Part shown: one piece after another, positions 27,504-37,750 of the stretch
Numbering within the stretch: the first letter of the stretch is position 1
Layout: each line of letters opens with the position of its first letter
From: Spirulina subsalsa PCC 9445
GTDB taxonomy: Bacteria > Cyanobacteriota > Cyanobacteriia > Cyanobacteriales > Spirulinaceae
Length of the DNA: 64,000 nucleotides
Direction: 5' to 3'
Assembly: GCF_000314005.1 (NCBI RefSeq)
Contig: NZ_JH980292.1
Span: forward strand, 1,064,864 to 1,128,863
Translations under genes and position numbers: made by a program
The notes under the pieces: model-generated
Database searches by the model: none
Told to the model about the DNA's origin: nothing
What the model saw: only the letters and a program-made list of their open reading frames with translations

Positions 27504-28613
27504 ATGAAGTTCATTGATCCTACGACCGATTTCGGCTTTAAAAAAATCTTTGGTTCCACAGAGCATCCCGAAGTCCTGCTCAGTTTCCTCAATGCAGTCC
27601 TTTACGAAGGCAACCCCGTTATAGAAGAAATCACCCCAGAAGTCCTGGACTGGACTGCATTAAATCCCCGTATCCCTGCCCCACCCCTTCGGGTCAACGC
27701 CAAACTAAACGGAGACACCACCTGTTTAATTGAAATTCAAGTGCTGAGTTTACCCACCCTCAGCAAGCGGGTTTTATTCAATGCCGCCAAAACCTACGCC
27801 CTACAACTGAATAAAACCGATGTTCCCTTAGAAATTAAGCCCTTGATGACCCTGACCATCACGGACTTTCAAATGTTCGACCAACAGCCTAATATTGTCT
27901 CCCGTTTCGCCCTCAAAGAAGTTGAACAAGGGTTTGACTATCCTAACAATGAACTCGGTTTAGTCTTTATTGAACTGCCTAAATTCCAGAAAACCGTTGA
28001 GCAATTAACCAGCGTCACAGACCAATGGCTCTACTTTTTAAAACAAGCGGGAACTTTACAAGCCATTCCTGCCAATTTTCAAGGGATTCCCGCCTTAAAT
28101 GAAGCCTTTGCCTGTGCCGATACTGCCAGCTTAACCCATGAAGAATTTGACATTTTACAACAACAACGCCTCTTTATTGTTGACCAGCGAGACTCCCTTT
28201 CTTTAGGCCATTCTCAAGGTCTACAAGAAGGGATTGAACAAGGCAAACAAGCGGGTATTCAAGAAGGCATTAAACAGGGCAAACAAGCGGGCATTCAAGA
28301 AGGGATAAAACAGGGTCGTTTGCAGGGGTTACAAGAAGGCATTGAACAGGGTAAACAACAAGGGATTGAACAGGGTAAACAACAGGGAATGCTAGCGGGA
28401 CAGTTTGCCATTGTTTTACGTTCCCTCAAGCGCCGTTTTGGGGAGATTTCCAAAGAGTTACAGGGTCAAATTAAGCAGTTATCCAGTGAGCAGTTAGAAA
28501 ATCTAGCTGAGGTGGCCTGGGACTTTATCACAGAGTTAGAGTTAATGGAGTGGGTAGAGGATCAATTAACTCAAGGGGATGTGATAGAAGAGGAAGGAGA
28601 ACAACCCAGCTGA
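27504..28613 (+). CDS. Rpn/PD-(D/E)XK family nuclease with DUF4351
   Basis: 369 residues from the ATG at 27504 (MKFIDPTTDFGFKKIFG), which is the standard family start; the longer open frame from 27387 adds 39 unconvincing residues. The nuclease core includes the GDTTCLIEIQV motif with an E-x-Q pair. The linker holds a QG-rich repeat (QEGIEQGKQAG units, about residues 235-300). The C-terminal domain RSLKRRFGEISKEL...LMEWV is DUF4351. Rpn proteins promote recombination and are often linked to transposons. The copy is complete. Confidence 0.85.
   Translation: MKFIDPTTDFGFKKIFGSTEHPEVLLSFLNAVLYEGNPVIEEITPEVLDWTALNPRIPAPPLRVNAKLNGDTTCLIEIQVLSLPTLSKRVLFNAAKTYALQLNKTDVPLEIKPLMTLTITDFQMFDQQPNIVSRFALKEVEQGFDYPNNELGLVFIELPKFQKTVEQLTSVTDQWLYFLKQAGTLQAIPANFQGIPALNEAFACADTASLTHEEFDILQQQRLFIVDQRDSLSLGHSQGLQEGIEQGKQAGIQEGIKQGKQAGIQEGIKQGRLQGLQEGIEQGKQQGIEQGKQQGMLAGQFAIVLRSLKRRFGEISKELQGQIKQLSSEQLENLAEVAWDFITELELMEWVEDQLTQGDVIEEEGEQPS
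28215..28392 (+). repeat. Coding tandem repeat in the Rpn-type gene
   Basis: Repeated 12- and 24-base units encoding GIEQGKQ / GIKQGKQ-like blocks with close nucleotide similarity between units, so copy number can vary by slippage. Confidence 0.8.
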
Positions 28614-28614
28614 C

Positions 28615-28766
28615 CTTCTGCCGACGCTGACCGCAAGGGGTACAACGGGGGCTTCCCCTTCCCTATGACCTGTTCCCCAATTTTGGACACAACCGGATTT
28701 TCCCGACCCCCCTGTTCCCTTGTTGGGTAAGTGCGTAGGCGTGTTATTCGACAGACCCTAGCTAAC
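28615..28766. repeat. Dispersed repeat, copy 1 (interrupted)
   Basis: Shares CCGACGCTGACC, CAAGGGGTACA and GGGCTTCCCC near one end, and CAGACCCTAGC near the other, with the inverted copy at 37751-37825. Copy 1 carries about 70 extra bases with GTTCCC tracts. It directly follows the Rpn gene stop and reaches the stop of the TPR gene. Confidence 0.6.
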
Positions 28767-29874
28767 GAAACTGACTCAATAATTCATCTACCTTGGCCAC
28801 CCCTTGACGATTATTTTGGGCTTGGTAGAGTCTGCGGGCTGTTTCTAGGGCTTCCCGGGCATCAGCAGAACGTCGGCGATCGCGCAAAACCGACCCCAGT
28901 TTAAAATGGGCCTCGGGATCATTGGGGGTTAACTCAGTCACTCGTCGATAAGCTGTACTGGCCATTAATAACTGACCTTGCTCCAGCCAAAAATCCGCTA
29001 CAGCCATCTGAACATCTGCCGACTGGGGATCCAAGATTGAAGCCCGACGATAGGCCTCTTCTGCCCCCTCGATATTGCCTTGGGCAGCGCGGATCTTGCC
29101 GATTTGGAGATGAACTATAGCGTTGCGGGGATCCAGTTCTATAATGCTCTCCAGAACGGCCATCCCTCGCTCATAATTGCCTTGTTCTAAAAAGGCAACG
29201 GCAAGGGGTAAACGTAATTGAACATTACTGGGGAATTGTTGAGCGGCTCGTTCTAAGAGATCAATCGCTTTATCGAGTTGTCTCCGTTCCACTAACACAG
29301 TTCCCACTAAACCGTAAATATCGGCGCTATTATTGGGGTCTTTGGCAATGATTTGTTCATAGGTTTGAATGGCTCCCTCATAATTCCCATTGCGCAGTTG
29401 AACGACAGCTAATCCTAAATAACTCTCTTTGTGATTGGAGTCGAGTTGAATCGCGCGCTGGTAGGATGTGGCCGCACTGGTATAATCCCCCATTTTCGCC
29501 AAACTATAGCCAAGAGCATAGTGAAAATCAGCGTTATTGGCTTCTAGAGCAATGGCGCGGCGGTAAGCTTCGGCGGCGGCGCTGTAATTCTGTTGGCGGG
29601 CCTGTAGGTAGCCAATCCCCGAGAAAATTCGCGCATTGTTACCATCAAGCTGCATCGCTTGCTGATAAACGGCGATCGCATTAGCATAATCTCCCGAATC
29701 CACCAATTCCCGACCGCGACGCAAAAAGTCATTGAGTTGTTGGGTTCTAGAGGCCGTTTGGGCGACCTGTACTTCACTATAAACGGGGCGAGAAAACAGG
29801 CTAACCGCACAGCCTGCTAACAGCAGACTCCATAAAAGAGGGCGGGTTGTTGGTCGGAGTAATAATCCTTTCAT
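28762..29874 (-). CDS. Secreted or periplasmic TPR protein
   Basis: 370 residues. Residues 1-35 look like a signal or anchor segment (LLWSLLLAGCAVSLF, with a Cys that could be lipidated). From about residue 45 there are roughly eight tetratricopeptide repeats, typically A.AAYRRAIALEANNADFHYALGY. It is likely a scaffold in the periplasm or thylakoid. No partner can be identified from the neighbours. The long upstream region contains a MITE-like repeat. Confidence 0.88.
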   Translation of the reverse strand: MKGLLLRPTTRPLLWSLLLAGCAVSLFSRPVYSEVQVAQTASRTQQLNDFLRRGRELVDSGDYANAIAVYQQAMQLDGNNARIFSGIGYLQARQQNYSAAAEAYRRAIALEANNADFHYALGYSLAKMGDYTSAATSYQRAIQLDSNHKESYLGLAVVQLRNGNYEGAIQTYEQIIAKDPNNSADIYGLVGTVLVERRQLDKAIDLLERAAQQFPSNVQLRLPLAVAFLEQGNYERGMAVLESIIELDPRNAIVHLQIGKIRAAQGNIEGAEEAYRRASILDPQSADVQMAVADFWLEQGQLLMASTAYRRVTELTPNDPEAHFKLGSVLRDRRRSADAREALETARRLYQAQNNRQGVAKVDELLSQFR

Positions 29875-30492
29875 AACTCTACTCAGTTGGATTCAAGTGT
29901 GAGGGTTAATAATTCTTAAAATACTATCACCCTTGGTTAATTTGACAAGATCAGAACCAATTCATTGGACTCCTCCAACTCCCAAAAAGTTCAAAGCTTA
30001 CCTGTACATAAGGCCTGCTGAATATCCCTCTAAGCACTGTGAATAAGGCTTTTAGCGGTTTAGGAGCGAGAAAGTGCAAGGTTTTAGGGATAAATCATCA
30101 AAAAGTCTTGCCTTTTTTCGACTTCCCCTGTTCCCTGTTCCCCATTCCCTAACCCCACGAGCAGACTTATTCAGTAAGTCCTACATACATACACAGAAAA
30201 AGCAAGCCGTTTTCACGACTTGGCTTTGAGCTTGCTGTATTGGGAGGAGATATTGAGATACAAATGTTTGACAGAGTTTACGCATACCCGACTGAGCCAG
30301 AGGTTTAGGCAAAATCCGAAACGCTGTATTTCTTATGTAAATAAATGTAACAGATATTTTGCAATTTGGCAATATTTCTTTACATTTCTGCCCAAAGGAA
30401 GGGGGAACAGGGGGTAGAGGGGGAATTAAGAATGATTGCCTCTTGCCTAGACAAGAAAACCAAAAGCTGAATGGATTAAGGTTGGGAATAGG
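29875..30492. other. Intergenic region with MITE-like sequence
   Basis: 618 bases between two minus-strand genes. A short plus-strand frame (30220-30417) is unconvincing. Positions 30011-30182 form a MITE-like element. The rest is AT-rich near 30300-30400 and includes a TGTAAATAAATGTAACA stretch. The promoter of the TPR gene must lie in the lower part. Confidence 0.5.
30011..30182. repeat. MITE-like element with imperfect inverted ends
   Basis: Left end AGGCCTGCTGAATA and right end read inward as GGACTTACTGAATA. The right end CCCACGAGCAGACTTATTCA is shared with 42007-42034 (three mismatches over 28 bases). No ORF lies inside. Target duplication is not clear. Related end sequences occur at 34374-34388 (GGGCGTGCTGAATAA). 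Confidence 0.5.
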
Positions 30493-32754
30493 TCACGCTT
30501 GCCAAATAAAATAAGCGGCTCCCATCGCAGAGAGAAGGGCTAAAATCGTCACCCAGACGGGATAACCGCTTTGGGTTTGTTGTCCTGACGAAGTGCGAAT
30601 GGTATCTACATCAATCCAGGGGGTACTGCCCCGACGGAACCAGCCGCAAACCGTCACCGTTCGACCGATAAACTGACTGGGATGGGGGGCAAGGGGGAAC
30701 AGGTTGCCGAGGGGGCCGAACTTAGAGAAAAAATGGAGTTTAATCGAACCGCTATCGGTTTTTAGCATCAGGTCTTGTAACAGTTGATTCTGTAGCCCTT
30801 GCCGCCCCATTAATTGCCCTTTTAAGCGCACAGGGTAACTTTTGGGGGGGACAGAGTGGGAGGGACGGATTAAGTCCTCTAACCGGGGATCTTCCCGAGA
30901 GGGGGAAATCCGAATATCGGGGAAGTAGCCGTTAATCCAGATAATTAAACTCAGACTAAAGGCGGCGAGAATACAGGCGTTAATTAATACAGGTTGAGCG
31001 TTATAGAACCAAATTAAACGCCAGAGGGGAAAGCGCACCCAAGGACTGAGGAGGTCACTGAGTAGACCAATGGCGGCTAAAATCAGGCGGGCGCATAACC
31101 CAAAACCGAGGCCGGAGAGGATGGCACTTTGCAGGATGGGTAAGGCGGTATAACTGTTTTTCAGTTTGAGCCAATGATCTTTGAGGGTTTTTGGGGGGGG
31201 GATGAGGGTGGGGAGATCAACCTCTGGCTGGAGTTTCCAGTGGTTGGCGTAGCGGTTGAGTAGATAAAGGCGATCGCCTAATAAGGGGTGGGAGTTGACG
31301 AGGGCGAGCCAGTGGCGGTAAGGGTTGGTACAGTCCCAGCGCAATACATCACTAAAGGGGGTGGTATCGGGCAAACTCCCCAAGGTCAGGGCTTGACGGT
31401 GACTGACGGGCATGAGGAGATCAAAACTCTCTAAGAGGGCGGTGGTAAATTGCCGTTGTTCAATGTGTCGGGCGATGCCGATGGTCATTTTGAGTAACGC
31501 ACGACTGAGGGCGTTCGGGTTGCCTGTGAATTGGGCGGCAAAGCGATCGCTATAATATTGACGCTGACGGGAAACATAAAGCAGGGGAACACGCCACAAC
31601 CAATAGAAACTATAGAAAACCGTAGTCCCCACTGTACAGACCCCCTGTAAGAGAGGGGAGACAAAACGGGGATAGTGACGGGAGGGGTTTTCTCTCCCTT
31701 GTTCCCCCTGTTGGGCGATCAGCCAGTAGAGGGTAAAGGGAAGTTGTAAAAAGGCGATCGCGCCGGACATTAGAAAACCCTCGCGGCTGATAATGGGGCG
31801 AAACTGGGCAGCCAAGAGGGCGGCTAATTCGTCATCTTCTAACTGTTCTAACAGGGCATCACTCACCACAATACAAGCGGTGGCCCGCCAGTGACCGTAA
31901 GTTAGGGCAACGGGCGCACCTGTGGGCAGCAGGGCAAGTTTTGGGGCGGGAACTTGATAATGACGGGTTAACCGTTGGAAGACTTTGGCGGTTTCAGGGT
32001 ATTGGGCGGCCAGACGGTGTAAGGGCAGGGGTTCAAGTTTATAAAGACGTTGGAGTAAGAATTCCAGGAGCCAAGGGGCGGCAACAAAGACCACAAGGAA
32101 CACCCCACCAACCACCCGCCAAGGATTGCTATAAAACAAGCCCAGAGGTCTGAACAAGGGTAAACGCCATAAAACCTCATTGATTGCCCCCATCGTCCAG
32201 ATTAGGCTGGTATTCACTAACCAGAATAACAGGGCTAAGGTGAGGGCTTGACGTAGCCAAAACTTCCATTGTCGAGGGCTTTTGAGTTTCTTCCAGCGTT
32301 TAGCTCGTTCCCCATTGCGCCAAGTTCGCCCCGAAACATAAACCGAGGGGGCCGCTTCCGGTGGGGCTTGATAGGCGACGGGTAGGGGGCGCTGGGGTGG
32401 GGAACTGGAGTCAGTCGGGGGACTGGAGGCGCTCGGTTGGGCGGTTTGCTCGTCGGGGGGGACAAAGTTGGCGGCGTTGGCTTTACGATAACGCTGGGTC
32501 AGGTCGGCTAGGGTTTTGGCTGCCCAAGGATAGAGGTCTGGAGTTTGGGCGAGTTGTTTACAAAGGGCGATCGCCTCGGCCGGTCGTTCCGTCTTACAAT
32601 AGGCGACAATTAAGGCTTGTTGGGCGCTGTTGAGGATGGTTGGATCTAACTCTACAGCACAGACGGCCTCCAAATGGGCGATCGCCTCCTGATAGTTCCC
32701 CTCCCGAAAAGCCTCAGTACCCGCCCTTAAACTTGGTTCAGGAATTGATGTCAT
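30493..32754 (-). CDS. M48-like membrane protein with TPR-like N-terminus, HExxH missing
   Basis: 753 residues from the ATG at 32754; a GTG at 32811 would add 19. N-terminal TPR-like helices (about 5-90), then a Pro/Ser-rich linker, several membrane segments, and a region resembling the M48 metallopeptidase. In the family, the SDALLEQL block is followed by HExxH; here the same place reads LAALLAAQFRP, so the zinc motif is lost. It is therefore predicted to be catalytically dead. It lies downstream of the DUF697 GTPase, with a 58-base gap, possibly one operon. Confidence 0.8.
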   Translation of the reverse strand: MTSIPEPSLRAGTEAFREGNYQEAIAHLEAVCAVELDPTILNSAQQALIVAYCKTERPAEAIALCKQLAQTPDLYPWAAKTLADLTQRYRKANAANFVPPDEQTAQPSASSPPTDSSSPPQRPLPVAYQAPPEAAPSVYVSGRTWRNGERAKRWKKLKSPRQWKFWLRQALTLALLFWLVNTSLIWTMGAINEVLWRLPLFRPLGLFYSNPWRVVGGVFLVVFVAAPWLLEFLLQRLYKLEPLPLHRLAAQYPETAKVFQRLTRHYQVPAPKLALLPTGAPVALTYGHWRATACIVVSDALLEQLEDDELAALLAAQFRPIISREGFLMSGAIAFLQLPFTLYWLIAQQGEQGRENPSRHYPRFVSPLLQGVCTVGTTVFYSFYWLWRVPLLYVSRQRQYYSDRFAAQFTGNPNALSRALLKMTIGIARHIEQRQFTTALLESFDLLMPVSHRQALTLGSLPDTTPFSDVLRWDCTNPYRHWLALVNSHPLLGDRLYLLNRYANHWKLQPEVDLPTLIPPPKTLKDHWLKLKNSYTALPILQSAILSGLGFGLCARLILAAIGLLSDLLSPWVRFPLWRLIWFYNAQPVLINACILAAFSLSLIIWINGYFPDIRISPSREDPRLEDLIRPSHSVPPKSYPVRLKGQLMGRQGLQNQLLQDLMLKTDSGSIKLHFFSKFGPLGNLFPLAPHPSQFIGRTVTVCGWFRRGSTPWIDVDTIRTSSGQQTQSGYPVWVTILALLSAMGAAYFIWQA

Positions 32755-32812
32755 GGTTACTCTGCTCCCACTCTTTGCCCAAGATAACTCGACGGTGAGA
32801 GAAAAATCCACC

Positions 32813-34261
32813 TCAATTTTGGGGATGGGTGATTACCGCTGCATTCTCTCCTGTTAAGCGGCTGATGGCCTGTTGCACAAACTTTTGTAAGACAGCCCCC
32901 CGTTGATTTTGTTCAAAAATCCGTTGTAGGGTTTGACCTAGACGCTGGGGATTAAACCCCCGATTGGCTTCTACGTCTGGGTCTTGAGTTTGGAAATATT
33001 CAATCAAACTCAGTCCAGCTAAACGAGTGAGGTAGGCGGCGCTGATGCCTTGGACTACTCCCCCCGCCATATAAGTAATGGCATTGGTTTTGAGGAAACC
33101 TGCAATGGTTTGGGTGGAAAGTTCCACTAAACCTAATTTCATCATTAGGCTGCCGAGGGTAGCGGCGGCGGTTTGGGCTTGGTTGAGGGAGAGTTTTTGC
33201 TGATAGATTGCCCCTAAATCTAGGAGTAATTGAGCGTTAATGGCGGCGGTGGCGAGGATATCGAGGGCGGGGACAGGGTTAGCAAAGGCGGTGGCGGCGG
33301 CGACCCATTGGTATTGTTCTAGAATGGGAAGGGCGCGATCGCGTCGAACTTGGTTCAATTGGTCTTTAATCCTGCCCTGTAAGCCCTGATTTTCCCGCCA
33401 TGTGGTCGCCCAAACCAGTGCTTGAGGGGTTTCGCTCAAAATCTCCCCTAAACGCTCATGGAGGACGTTTAAGCTGGGGGTTTGGGCTTCCCATGATTCC
33501 TCAATACTTCCGTCCGGTTGGTGTTTGCGCACTTTGACGGCACTGGGGGCGGCGGCGATGGCCATAATATCTTGCTCTGGGAGCAGTCCCCCAAGATGTT
33601 GGCGCACTTGTCCTAAAATCAGGGTGCGATCTGCGGTGCAATACTGGTCTTGTTTATTGAATAAAATCAGGGTGCGGTGATGGTTGGCGTTCAGGTAGCG
33701 TAAGGCTTGGTTTTGACTCTCGGTTAAATCTCCCGTAATCAACCACAGCAGCAAGTCCACCGACTGTAAGGGGGCGAGATGGGTTTCTAGTTCAGTTTCC
33801 CCCAAGGAAGGGAGGGGGATTTCCTGCCACTGTATCCCCGGCCGTTGTAGGGAGGCGCTGAGGTGATTAAAGAGGCTAGTTTTGCCCACTTTTGCCAGTC
33901 CAGTGATGGCCAGGTTTAAAGTTTGGCGTTCTAAGGTTTGGGGTAATGCGGCGAGGGCTTGGGAGAAGGCCGAGTAATCCTGATGGGGGGCTTCGGTTTG
34001 TAGTGTCTGTAATTGTTTTTGGGTTTGGGCGATCGCACTTTGCACCTGTTCTAGACTTAACGGCACAAGGGGCGACTCAGGAAGTTGTACCTCTTTCCGG
34101 CGACGCTGAAGCCACCACAACCCCCCACCCAATGCCGTTAAAAAAAGCATTCCCCCCTCTCCCACTTCCGCGAGGGAGTCTTGAATCGTCCACCATAACC
34201 ACAATCCAAAAGAAAGGGTAATGCCTCCGACCAAAACAGGTTTCCGTAATTTAACCGCCAT
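32813..34261 (-). CDS. YcjF/DUF697-type membrane GTPase
   Basis: 482 residues. Membrane segments at the N-terminus (about 10-50), then a GTPase domain with P-loop GLAKVGKTS and NKQD (G4), and a C-terminal DUF697 domain with hydrophobic helices (AVTFANPVPALDILATAAINAQ-like region). Such proteins are dynamin-related or Era-like and may act on membranes. The gene runs into the M48-like gene, so they may function together. The ATG start is clear. Confidence 0.85.
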   Translation of the reverse strand: MAVKLRKPVLVGGITLSFGLWLWWTIQDSLAEVGEGGMLFLTALGGGLWWLQRRRKEVQLPESPLVPLSLEQVQSAIAQTQKQLQTLQTEAPHQDYSAFSQALAALPQTLERQTLNLAITGLAKVGKTSLFNHLSASLQRPGIQWQEIPLPSLGETELETHLAPLQSVDLLLWLITGDLTESQNQALRYLNANHHRTLILFNKQDQYCTADRTLILGQVRQHLGGLLPEQDIMAIAAAPSAVKVRKHQPDGSIEESWEAQTPSLNVLHERLGEILSETPQALVWATTWRENQGLQGRIKDQLNQVRRDRALPILEQYQWVAAATAFANPVPALDILATAAINAQLLLDLGAIYQQKLSLNQAQTAAATLGSLMMKLGLVELSTQTIAGFLKTNAITYMAGGVVQGISAAYLTRLAGLSLIEYFQTQDPDVEANRGFNPQRLGQTLQRIFEQNQRGAVLQKFVQQAISRLTGENAAVITHPQN

Positions 34262-34388
34262 TTTTTTACTATCCTTTGCCCAGATCCATCCTTAATATTT
34301 TAAGGGAAGAGGGGAAACATCACTGATTCGTAAGGTGTGGGGTATGGGGGAATTGACAATTGATAATTAATTAGGGCGTGCTGAATAA

Positions 34389-34664
34389 CTACCCAGCCAC
34401 TTTTTCCTTAAACAGTTTACCCGCAGAAAAAGCGGGAACACGAGTAGCGGGAATAGTAATTGGCTCTCCAGTTTGAGGATTTCTCCCGGTGCGAGCGTTA
34501 CGATTGCGAGCCTCAAAACTACCAAAACCGACCAGCGTCACTTTGTCCCCCGTCGCAACGGCTTCCATAATGGTTTCCAAGGTTGCGGAGAGGATAATAT
34601 CTGCTTCTTTTTTGGTTGTGGTGGTTTGTGCGGCGATCGCGTTGACTAACTGTTCTTTATTCAT
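34389..34664 (-). CDS. hup: DNA-binding protein HU
   Basis: 91 residues, the standard HU length. The family's DNA-binding arm motif GRNPQTGEPITIPA is intact, as is the N-terminal MNKEQLVNAIA. HU bends and compacts DNA in the nucleoid. The gene stands alone. A sequence resembling the dispersed GCTTGCTGAATAA repeat touches its stop codon. Confidence 0.97.
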   Translation of the reverse strand: MNKEQLVNAIAAQTTTTKKEADIILSATLETIMEAVATGDKVTLVGFGSFEARNRNARTGRNPQTGEPITIPATRVPAFSAGKLFKEKVAG

Positions 34665-34851
34665 CGAAAAATCAAGATTAGTAGGGGAACATAGGGACTA
34701 GACTAGCTTGAACTTGGCGTAATCGCACTCAATTCTTGGGCAGTTCTTAACAATTTGCAACGGAAAAGCCTTAAAACCCCGTCGCTCATAGGGAAAACCC
34801 GGGAATTCTCCCCCAAATTGATAAATTTCAGTTATAGTCAATGGGCGTTGC
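34665..34851. other. hup upstream region
   Basis: About 190 bases before the IS relic. They must hold the hup promoter. No gene supported. Confidence 0.4.
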
Positions 34852-35008
34852 TTGACGCTCATCCCGCTATACGGGGAGCGTTAGCGGGAGATTCTCCGTT
34901 CACAGAGTCTTCGCTAGAGCTTGCTGAATCAGCCCGACCCCTCCAAGCCCGCTTGACTTTCATCCCGATGCTGGCCTGTGGTACAGCGCGGCGCTTCGGA
35001 CTGGGCTA
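34852..35008. mobile_element. IS200/IS605 relic: right end plus TnpB tail
   Basis: On the minus strand, a hairpin-rich sequence (GCGGGATGAGCGTCAA at its end) matches the right end of the intact element at 22181 (GCGATGGGAGCGTCAA). Inward it can be read as an open frame of about 47 codons with a basic, Ser/Arg-rich tail typical of TnpB C-termini. The rest of tnpB is absent. Only this end remains, so it is a relic or a non-autonomous end. It contains GCTTGCTGAATCAG at 34918. Confidence 0.55.
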
Positions 35009-35009
35009 G

Positions 35010-35207
35010 CTAAGTTACCTCATACCCGGCTGCTGTAATGATGGCTTTTAGCTCGGGTTCTGCCATTTTTGCCGTTTCAATGGTTAGCAATTTACGATCT
35101 AAATTTGCCTCAACTTTGGCATTAGGATCATGGGTTTTAATCTCACTGGTAATGCTGTTAACACAACCATCACACATCATTCCTGGAACCGTGAGTTGAA
35201 CATTCAT
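35010..35207 (-). CDS. Heavy-metal-associated domain protein (CopZ/Atx1-like copper chaperone)
   Basis: 65 residues with a single HMA domain. The metal site MMCDGC (M-x-C-x-x-C) is near residue 10. It should bind Cu(I) and hand it to a copper ATPase in cytoplasm, or to thylakoid ATPases such as PacS and CtaA. No ATPase gene is adjacent. The stop overlaps no other gene. Confidence 0.9.
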   Translation of the reverse strand: MNVQLTVPGMMCDGCVNSITSEIKTHDPNAKVEANLDRKLLTIETAKMAEPELKAIITAAGYEVT

Positions 35208-35332
35208 AAAGCCCTAGTTTCAGTTTTAAAATAATTAAACATTACCATATTAAGCCCTAAGTCGTGAGAGTTATGACCCGGCAATTCTAAAAATATCCGC
35301 TAGATTTTTCCAGTGATCCTCAAGAGGCGACC

Positions 35333-36589
35333 ATGATACAGGAGAGGATAGAACGGGCAAAGATGAGCATGAAAATTTTAGTCTTCAACGCGGGGTCTAG
35401 TTCCCAAAAAAGTTGTTTATATGATCTCAGCGGGGAGAATTTGCCCCCAGGGCCGCCTCAACCTCTCTGGAAAGGTACCATTGACTGGATGGGAGAGGAT
35501 AACGCCCAGATGAAAATTCAGGCCCAGGGTGTGGTTGAACAAATCCCTCTCGGCAGGATTTCTCGACAGGAGGGGATTAAGCGAATGTTAAACACCCTCA
35601 CCACAGGAAGAACCAAGGTTTTAGAAAATTTAGGGGAAATTGCGATCGCCGGACATCGAGTCGTCCACGGGGGAGCCGAATATTCCCAGGCCACCTTAAT
35701 CACCCCCCCCGTCAAAGCCAAGATTCAAGAACTCTCTGCCTTAGCCCCCGCCCATAATCCCGCCAATTTACAAGGCATCGAAGCCATTGAGCAGATTTTA
35801 GGGGATTTACCTCAAGTCGCCGTTTTCGACACCGCTTTTCATAGCCAAATGCCCGCAGCCGCGGCCGTTTATCCCATTCCTTACCGCTACTATCAAGAAG
35901 GGATTCGCCGCTATGGTTTTCATGGCATTAGTCACGGGTACTGTAGCCAAAAAGCCGCCGAGATTTTAGGCAAACCGTTGAGCCAATTAAAGTTAATCAC
36001 CTGTCACCTCGGGAATGGCTGTTCCCTTGCGGCTGTAGATAGGGGCGTAAGCATTAACACAACAATGGGTTTTACCCCCCTAGAAGGCGTGATGATGGGG
36101 ACTCGCAGTGGTTCCATCGATCCGGCCATTCTCATCCACTGGGCGCGAGAATCGGCCATGACGGGTGAGGAGATGAATAGCTTGTTAAATAAAGAATCTG
36201 GCTTAAAGGGAATTACTGGAGTATCGGGGGATATGCGTTGGCTAGAAAAGGCCATTCAGGAGGGGAACGAACAGGCTAAGTTAGCGCGGGAAATGTATAT
36301 TTTGCGCCTGAAAATGGCCATTGGTTCTATGTTGGGAGCTTTGGGAGGGCTGGATGCTTTGGTGTTTATGGGGGGGGTGGGGGAAAACTCGGCCTCTGTA
36401 AGGGCAGACGTTTGTCAAGGTTTTGAGTTTTTGGGTTTAAGGCTAGATATCGAAGAGAATGGGCGCTCTCCGATGAACTGTGACATCGCTAGGCCAGATT
36501 CTGCGGTGGGAGTGGTGATTGTACAAACCGAGGAAGATTGGGCGATCGCCCAAGATTGTTGGCACTTAGCACATCAAGCATCAAGTTAA
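35333..36589 (+). CDS. ackA: Acetate kinase
   Basis: Forms acetyl phosphate and ADP from acetate and ATP, and in fermentation the reverse. The signature NAGSSSQKS sits at the N-terminus, and [24 protein letters not shown] and the C-terminal GGVGENSA blocks are in place. The ATG at 35333 has an AAGAGG site just upstream; an ATG at 35369 fits the usual family N-terminus ([11 protein letters not shown]). I keep the longer start. The stop overlaps ruvB (convergent) by four bases. Confidence 0.96.
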   Translation: MIQERIERAKMSMKILVFNAGSSSQKSCLYDLSGENLPPGPPQPLWKGTIDWMGEDNAQMKIQAQGVVEQIPLGRISRQEGIKRMLNTLTTGRTKVLENLGEIAIAGHRVVHGGAEYSQATLITPPVKAKIQELSALAPAHNPANLQGIEAIEQILGDLPQVAVFDTAFHSQMPAAAAVYPIPYRYYQEGIRRYGFHGISHGYCSQKAAEILGKPLSQLKLITCHLGNGCSLAAVDRGVSINTTMGFTPLEGVMMGTRSGSIDPAILIHWARESAMTGEEMNSLLNKESGLKGITGVSGDMRWLEKAIQEGNEQAKLAREMYILRLKMAIGSMLGALGGLDALVFMGGVGENSASVRADVCQGFEFLGLRLDIEENGRSPMNCDIARPDSAVGVVIVQTEEDWAIAQDCWHLAHQASS

Positions 36590-37683
36590 GTCCAGTTCAG
36601 ACCGAGATGTTCATAGGCGGCCTCTGTGGCGATTCTGCCCCTTGTGGTGCGGTTCAGGAAACCAATTTGTAATAAATAAGGTTCGTAGACTTCTTCTATG
36701 GTTTTGGAGTCCTCCCCCGTGGCGGCGGCTACAGCTTCTAAGCCCACCGGACCGCCGCGAAATTGTTCAATAATGGTGCCTAAGACTAAACGATCCGTCC
36801 AATCAAGACCGCAGGGGTCTACATTGAACAATTCTAGGGCTTCGGCCGCAATAGCCTGATCTACTGTTTCCATTTCTTTGACTTGGGCATAATCCCGCAC
36901 GCGACGGAGTAAACGGTTGGCAATGCGGGGGGTGCCTCGGGCGCGACGGGCGATTTCTTGGGCTCCTTCTGGGGTAATTTGGGTTTTGAGTAAATCAGCA
37001 GTGCGTTGGACAATGAGGGTGAGTTCGTCGAGTTCGTAGAATCGTAGCCGTTGGATTAGACCAAAGCGATCGCGCAACGGAGAGGTTAAAGACCCGACTT
37101 TAGTGGTCGCCCCAATCAGAGTAAAGGGGGGTAAGGGAATGCTGCGAGTTCGTGCGGTTTGCCCTTTGCCAATGGTAATATCTAGGCGACAGTCTTCCAT
37201 AGCCGGATAAAGCAATTCTTCCGTCATGCGGTTGAGACGGTGGATCTCGTCAATAAAGAGAATATCCCCCGGTTTGAGGTTAATCAGAATCCCCGTAATA
37301 TCTCGGGGCCGTTCTAAGGCAGGGGCGGCGGTAATTTTGCAGTTTACCCCCATTTCTGACGCGAGGATCAGGGACATGGTGGTTTTGCCTAATCCGGGGG
37401 GGCCGTAGAGGAGAATATGATCCATGGCTTCCCCTCGGGATTTAGCGGCCGCAATGGCGATTTTTAGCACCTCCTTGAGGTCTTTTTGACCGATATAGTC
37501 ATCTAGACGATGGGGGCGGATACTATCTTCTGGATTGGTAATTTCATCAAGGCCTGCGGTGGCTAGAAGCAGGTTTTCGTCTTCCGTGAGGGGTTCAACA
37601 GCCGGTTTTTGCCGTCGTTTGGAGGCTTTGGGGGTCTTCTGGGCGGCGGGATCATTTTGATCGGGCGATCGCTTGATAGCCAT
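36586..37683 (-). CDS. ruvB: Holliday junction ATP-dependent DNA helicase RuvB
   Basis: 365 residues from the ATG at 37683 ([11 protein letters not shown]). Walker [10 protein letters not shown], Walker B FIDEIHRL, and RuvB-typical sequences [12 protein letters not shown] and [18 protein letters not shown] are present, with a C-terminal winged helix. It drives branch migration with RuvA, which is not in the window. It converges on ackA. Confidence 0.97.
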   Translation of the reverse strand: MAIKRSPDQNDPAAQKTPKASKRRQKPAVEPLTEDENLLLATAGLDEITNPEDSIRPHRLDDYIGQKDLKEVLKIAIAAAKSRGEAMDHILLYGPPGLGKTTMSLILASEMGVNCKITAAPALERPRDITGILINLKPGDILFIDEIHRLNRMTEELLYPAMEDCRLDITIGKGQTARTRSIPLPPFTLIGATTKVGSLTSPLRDRFGLIQRLRFYELDELTLIVQRTADLLKTQITPEGAQEIARRARGTPRIANRLLRRVRDYAQVKEMETVDQAIAAEALELFNVDPCGLDWTDRLVLGTIIEQFRGGPVGLEAVAAATGEDSKTIEEVYEPYLLQIGFLNRTTRGRIATEAAYEHLGLNWT

Positions 37684-37750
37684 AGCTCTAATCACGGGAG
37701 GTCGGTTCCCATTGTAGTGGAAGAGTTCCCACAAAGCACCCTACAACATT

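Noticed and set aside
30220..30417. Plus-strand frame in the 29.9-30.5 kb gap
   Set aside because: Low complexity and no start signal or family match.
34755..35009. Plus-strand frame across the IS relic
   Set aside because: It is the antisense of the TnpB-tail relic and has no motif.
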